Below the pieces are notes generated by a model. That model was not told where the DNA came from, did not search any database, and saw only the letters and a program-made list of their open reading frames with translations. Shown here in pieces: positions 61,870-64,000 of a DNA stretch of 64,000 nt. Every line of letters starts with the position of its first letter. Positions within the stretch are counted from its first letter, which is position 1. A program made the translations under genes and the position numbers. Origin of the DNA: Mucilaginibacter sp. KACC 22773 (lineage in GTDB: Bacteria > Bacteroidota > Bacteroidia > Sphingobacteriales > Sphingobacteriaceae); assembly GCF_028736215.1 (NCBI RefSeq), contig NZ_CP117883.1:1364001-1428000 (forward strand), given 5' to 3'.

Positions 61870-63462
61870 TCAATTCTGATTTTCCGGCAAATCTTTGCTT
61901 TCATGTTCGGTATCAATATGGTACCGGTTAATCAGGTGCAGCAGCACGCCGTTGGTCCAGCCGAAGCCATCCTGCAGGGGGTACTCGCCGCCGCCGGCGG
62001 TAAGTTTGGTATCAACTACATTATATTTTTCAAGCAGCTTGCCGGTTTGTTTAAATACCCGGATGTTTAGCCTTAACCATCGTGTGGCAATTTCTTTGGC
62101 CAGGGTGTTGTAGTGGTAGTTTTCCAGACCATCAATGGCCATGTACTGTAATGGCGCCCAGCCATTTGGTGCATCCCATTGCTGACCCGAAAAGTTAAGG
62201 GTGGTAACCAATCCACCGGCTTTCAGGAAGTTGTTCTTTAATCCTTCGGCTACCAGGCGGGCCTGTTCAACAGTTGCAATCTTAAATTCCAGCGGAAATT
62301 CGGCAGCCAGGGTAGGTACGGTTGATAGCTGGTTTAGCTGCCAGTTATAATCATCAAACCAGCCTGTTTTCTGGTTCCAGCAGTATTTTAAAATGGCGGC
62401 TTTACGGCGGGCGGCGCGTTTGCTGTATAGCTTGGCCAGCTTGGCGTTTTGAATTTGGTTAAGGCTGCGGGCTATGGTAAGTTCAAGGTTATACAGCAAA
62501 CAGTTCAGGTCGACCGGTACCAGGTCGGTTGTTTGTATGGTTGGCAGCTTGCCCGACGCATCAAACCAACGCGTGCTGAAATCCCAGCCCGAGGCTGCTG
62601 CCGCCCTGATGTTATGGTAAAATTGTGGCAGCGGTTGTTGGGTTTCTTTACCGGCGGTTACATCCTGCACAAATGATTCCTCGCGTGGCTGGTCGCTCTC
62701 GTCCCAGTAACGGTTCAAAAGTTCGCCGCCTGCCATTTTCACAACCCTGTGCGAGGCCTGGTTAGCGGCCAAACCTTCCCAGCCCCGCATCCAGTATTCA
62801 TATTCTTTGATTAACTGCGGCCTGAAATGGACCAATACTTTCTCTCCTTCGTTTTTTGCCAGCAGGTTTACCATCATGGCAAAAAATGGCGGTTGCGACC
62901 GCGTGAGGTAATAAGCCCGGTTACCATTGGGTATAAAACCATATTTATCAATCAGGTAAGCAAAATTCTCAACCATATTGTGAATTACCTTTACCTGGTG
63001 ACTTTCCTGCAGGCCCAGCATGGTAAAGTACGAATCCCAGTAGTAAATTTCCCTGAACCTGCCACCCGGCACTATATATGGGTTTGGCAAAGCCAGTGAT
63101 GACGAAAATGGTTTGGCCTCATCCGGATGGCGTTGTAAAACATGCCATAAGGTATCAATGTGTTTGCGGATACCCGCCTCAATATCGGTCTGGAACGAGC
63201 TATGGCTAACCGGCATATCAAAATGTGCCAGTACAAATGTTTTAATATCAAAGCCAGGTTTATCCTTTTCGTCCTGGTAGGCTTTCATGATCATGGCCGG
63301 ATCCTGTTTGGGCACAGCATCTACAAAAGTTTTATTGTCCGGAAAAATCTGGCCAAGCTGAACGGCTTCAAACAAGCCCGGAAACTGCTGTCGCGGTGTT
63401 AGCGTTTGTGCTTTAACGCCAAGGTTGAAAAATAAAAACGCGAGTAAAAAAAGTCTTCTCAT
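61870..63462 (-). CDS. treA: Periplasmic trehalase, GH37
   Basis: A 530-residue exported trehalase that splits trehalose into two glucose molecules. The signal peptide is 1-18 (cleavage after VKAQ). Signature 1, VPGGRFREIYYWDSYF (131-146), signature 2, QQWDAPNGWAPLQ (427-439), the catalytic Asp D294 in ASGWDFSTRW and the putative base E478 in KLLEKYNV are all present, and the glycine-rich GGGEYPLQDGFGWTNGV lid is near 490-504. Length is as in the E. coli periplasmic enzyme. It is monocistronic and convergent with GH65, both acting on alpha-1,1 or related glucosides. Confidence 0.95.
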   Translation of the reverse strand: MRRLFLLAFLFFNLGVKAQTLTPRQQFPGLFEAVQLGQIFPDNKTFVDAVPKQDPAMIMKAYQDEKDKPGFDIKTFVLAHFDMPVSHSSFQTDIEAGIRKHIDTLWHVLQRHPDEAKPFSSSLALPNPYIVPGGRFREIYYWDSYFTMLGLQESHQVKVIHNMVENFAYLIDKYGFIPNGNRAYYLTRSQPPFFAMMVNLLAKNEGEKVLVHFRPQLIKEYEYWMRGWEGLAANQASHRVVKMAGGELLNRYWDESDQPREESFVQDVTAGKETQQPLPQFYHNIRAAAASGWDFSTRWFDASGKLPTIQTTDLVPVDLNCLLYNLELTIARSLNQIQNAKLAKLYSKRAARRKAAILKYCWNQKTGWFDDYNWQLNQLSTVPTLAAEFPLEFKIATVEQARLVAEGLKNNFLKAGGLVTTLNFSGQQWDAPNGWAPLQYMAIDGLENYHYNTLAKEIATRWLRLNIRVFKQTGKLLEKYNVVDTKLTAGGGEYPLQDGFGWTNGVLLHLINRYHIDTEHESKDLPENQN

Positions 63463-63612
63463 TTAACGTATTGATGTGCCTTTTTTAGGATAAGGCAATT
63501 GGTTTATAATAATGTATAAATTTAATGTTTTTAAGGATAAATGTGTATTGTTAACACTATTAATTTGCTGTGTTTTTTAAACATATTTTGTAGCATGCAT
63601 AAAATGTTATAA

Positions 63613-64000
<388 letters not shown>

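Overview
The window looks like a chromosomal segment of a Bacteroidota bacterium, most likely a Sphingobacteriaceae member close to Mucilaginibacter or Pedobacter. Evidence: a SusC/SusD pair, TonB-dependent receptors, HmuY, DUF6607 and DUF6377 proteins, AT-rich leaders with few Shine-Dalgarno motifs, and several TAnnTTTG-type -7 boxes. I see no rRNA, tRNA, CRISPR array, prophage or transposase.

Layout. 0-3 kb: unlinked housekeeping genes (DHFR-like reductase, 2OG-Fe(II) oxygenase, HAD-IIA phosphatase). 3-7.8 kb: a haem/iron uptake operon (TonB receptor, HmuY lipoprotein, DUF6607 protein) with a divergent AraC/PchR-type regulator. 8-18.5 kb: signalling and stress genes (multi-PAS histidine kinase, SulP transporter with two tandem methyltransferases, Crp/Fnr regulator, lone receiver, transaldolase, DinB, double PRC-barrel, SHOCT, Hsp20). 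18.9-27.5 kb: a DUF3108-like secreted protein, then a metal-efflux locus made of a ChrB-AraC fusion regulator, TolC, RND permease, adaptor and ChrA. 27.6-36 kb: an energy operon ackA-xfp-hypothetical-glucan phosphorylase-like, flanked by a universal stress protein and an L,D-transpeptidase-like protein that lacks its catalytic domain. 36-64 kb: an alpha-glucoside utilisation region with amylosucrase, MFS sugar transporter, two DUF6377 regulators, LacI, SusC, SusD, two giant FG-GAP/ASPIC lipoproteins, a haloperoxidase-type PAP2 lipoprotein, GH65, trehalase GH37 and the start of a GH13 glucosidase. It is interrupted at 55.2-58.1 kb by SDR, AraC and GyrI-like genes on the minus strand.

How it may work together. 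Sucrose, trehalose and other alpha-glucosides would be captured and cleaved by the 36-64 kb locus. Glucose units could then enter a phosphoketolase shunt (transaldolase, Xfp, AckA) that makes ATP and acetate without respiration. A Crp/Fnr-type motif, TGAY-N4-RTCA, occurs in front of crp itself, ackA-xfp, usp and the transpeptidase-like gene, suggesting a small stress or low-oxygen regulon. The most unusual items are this candidate regulon, the ChrB-AraC fusion beside RND and ChrA efflux genes, the transpeptidase-like protein with its catalytic core deleted, and the phosphorylase-like protein with threonine at the PLP-lysine position.
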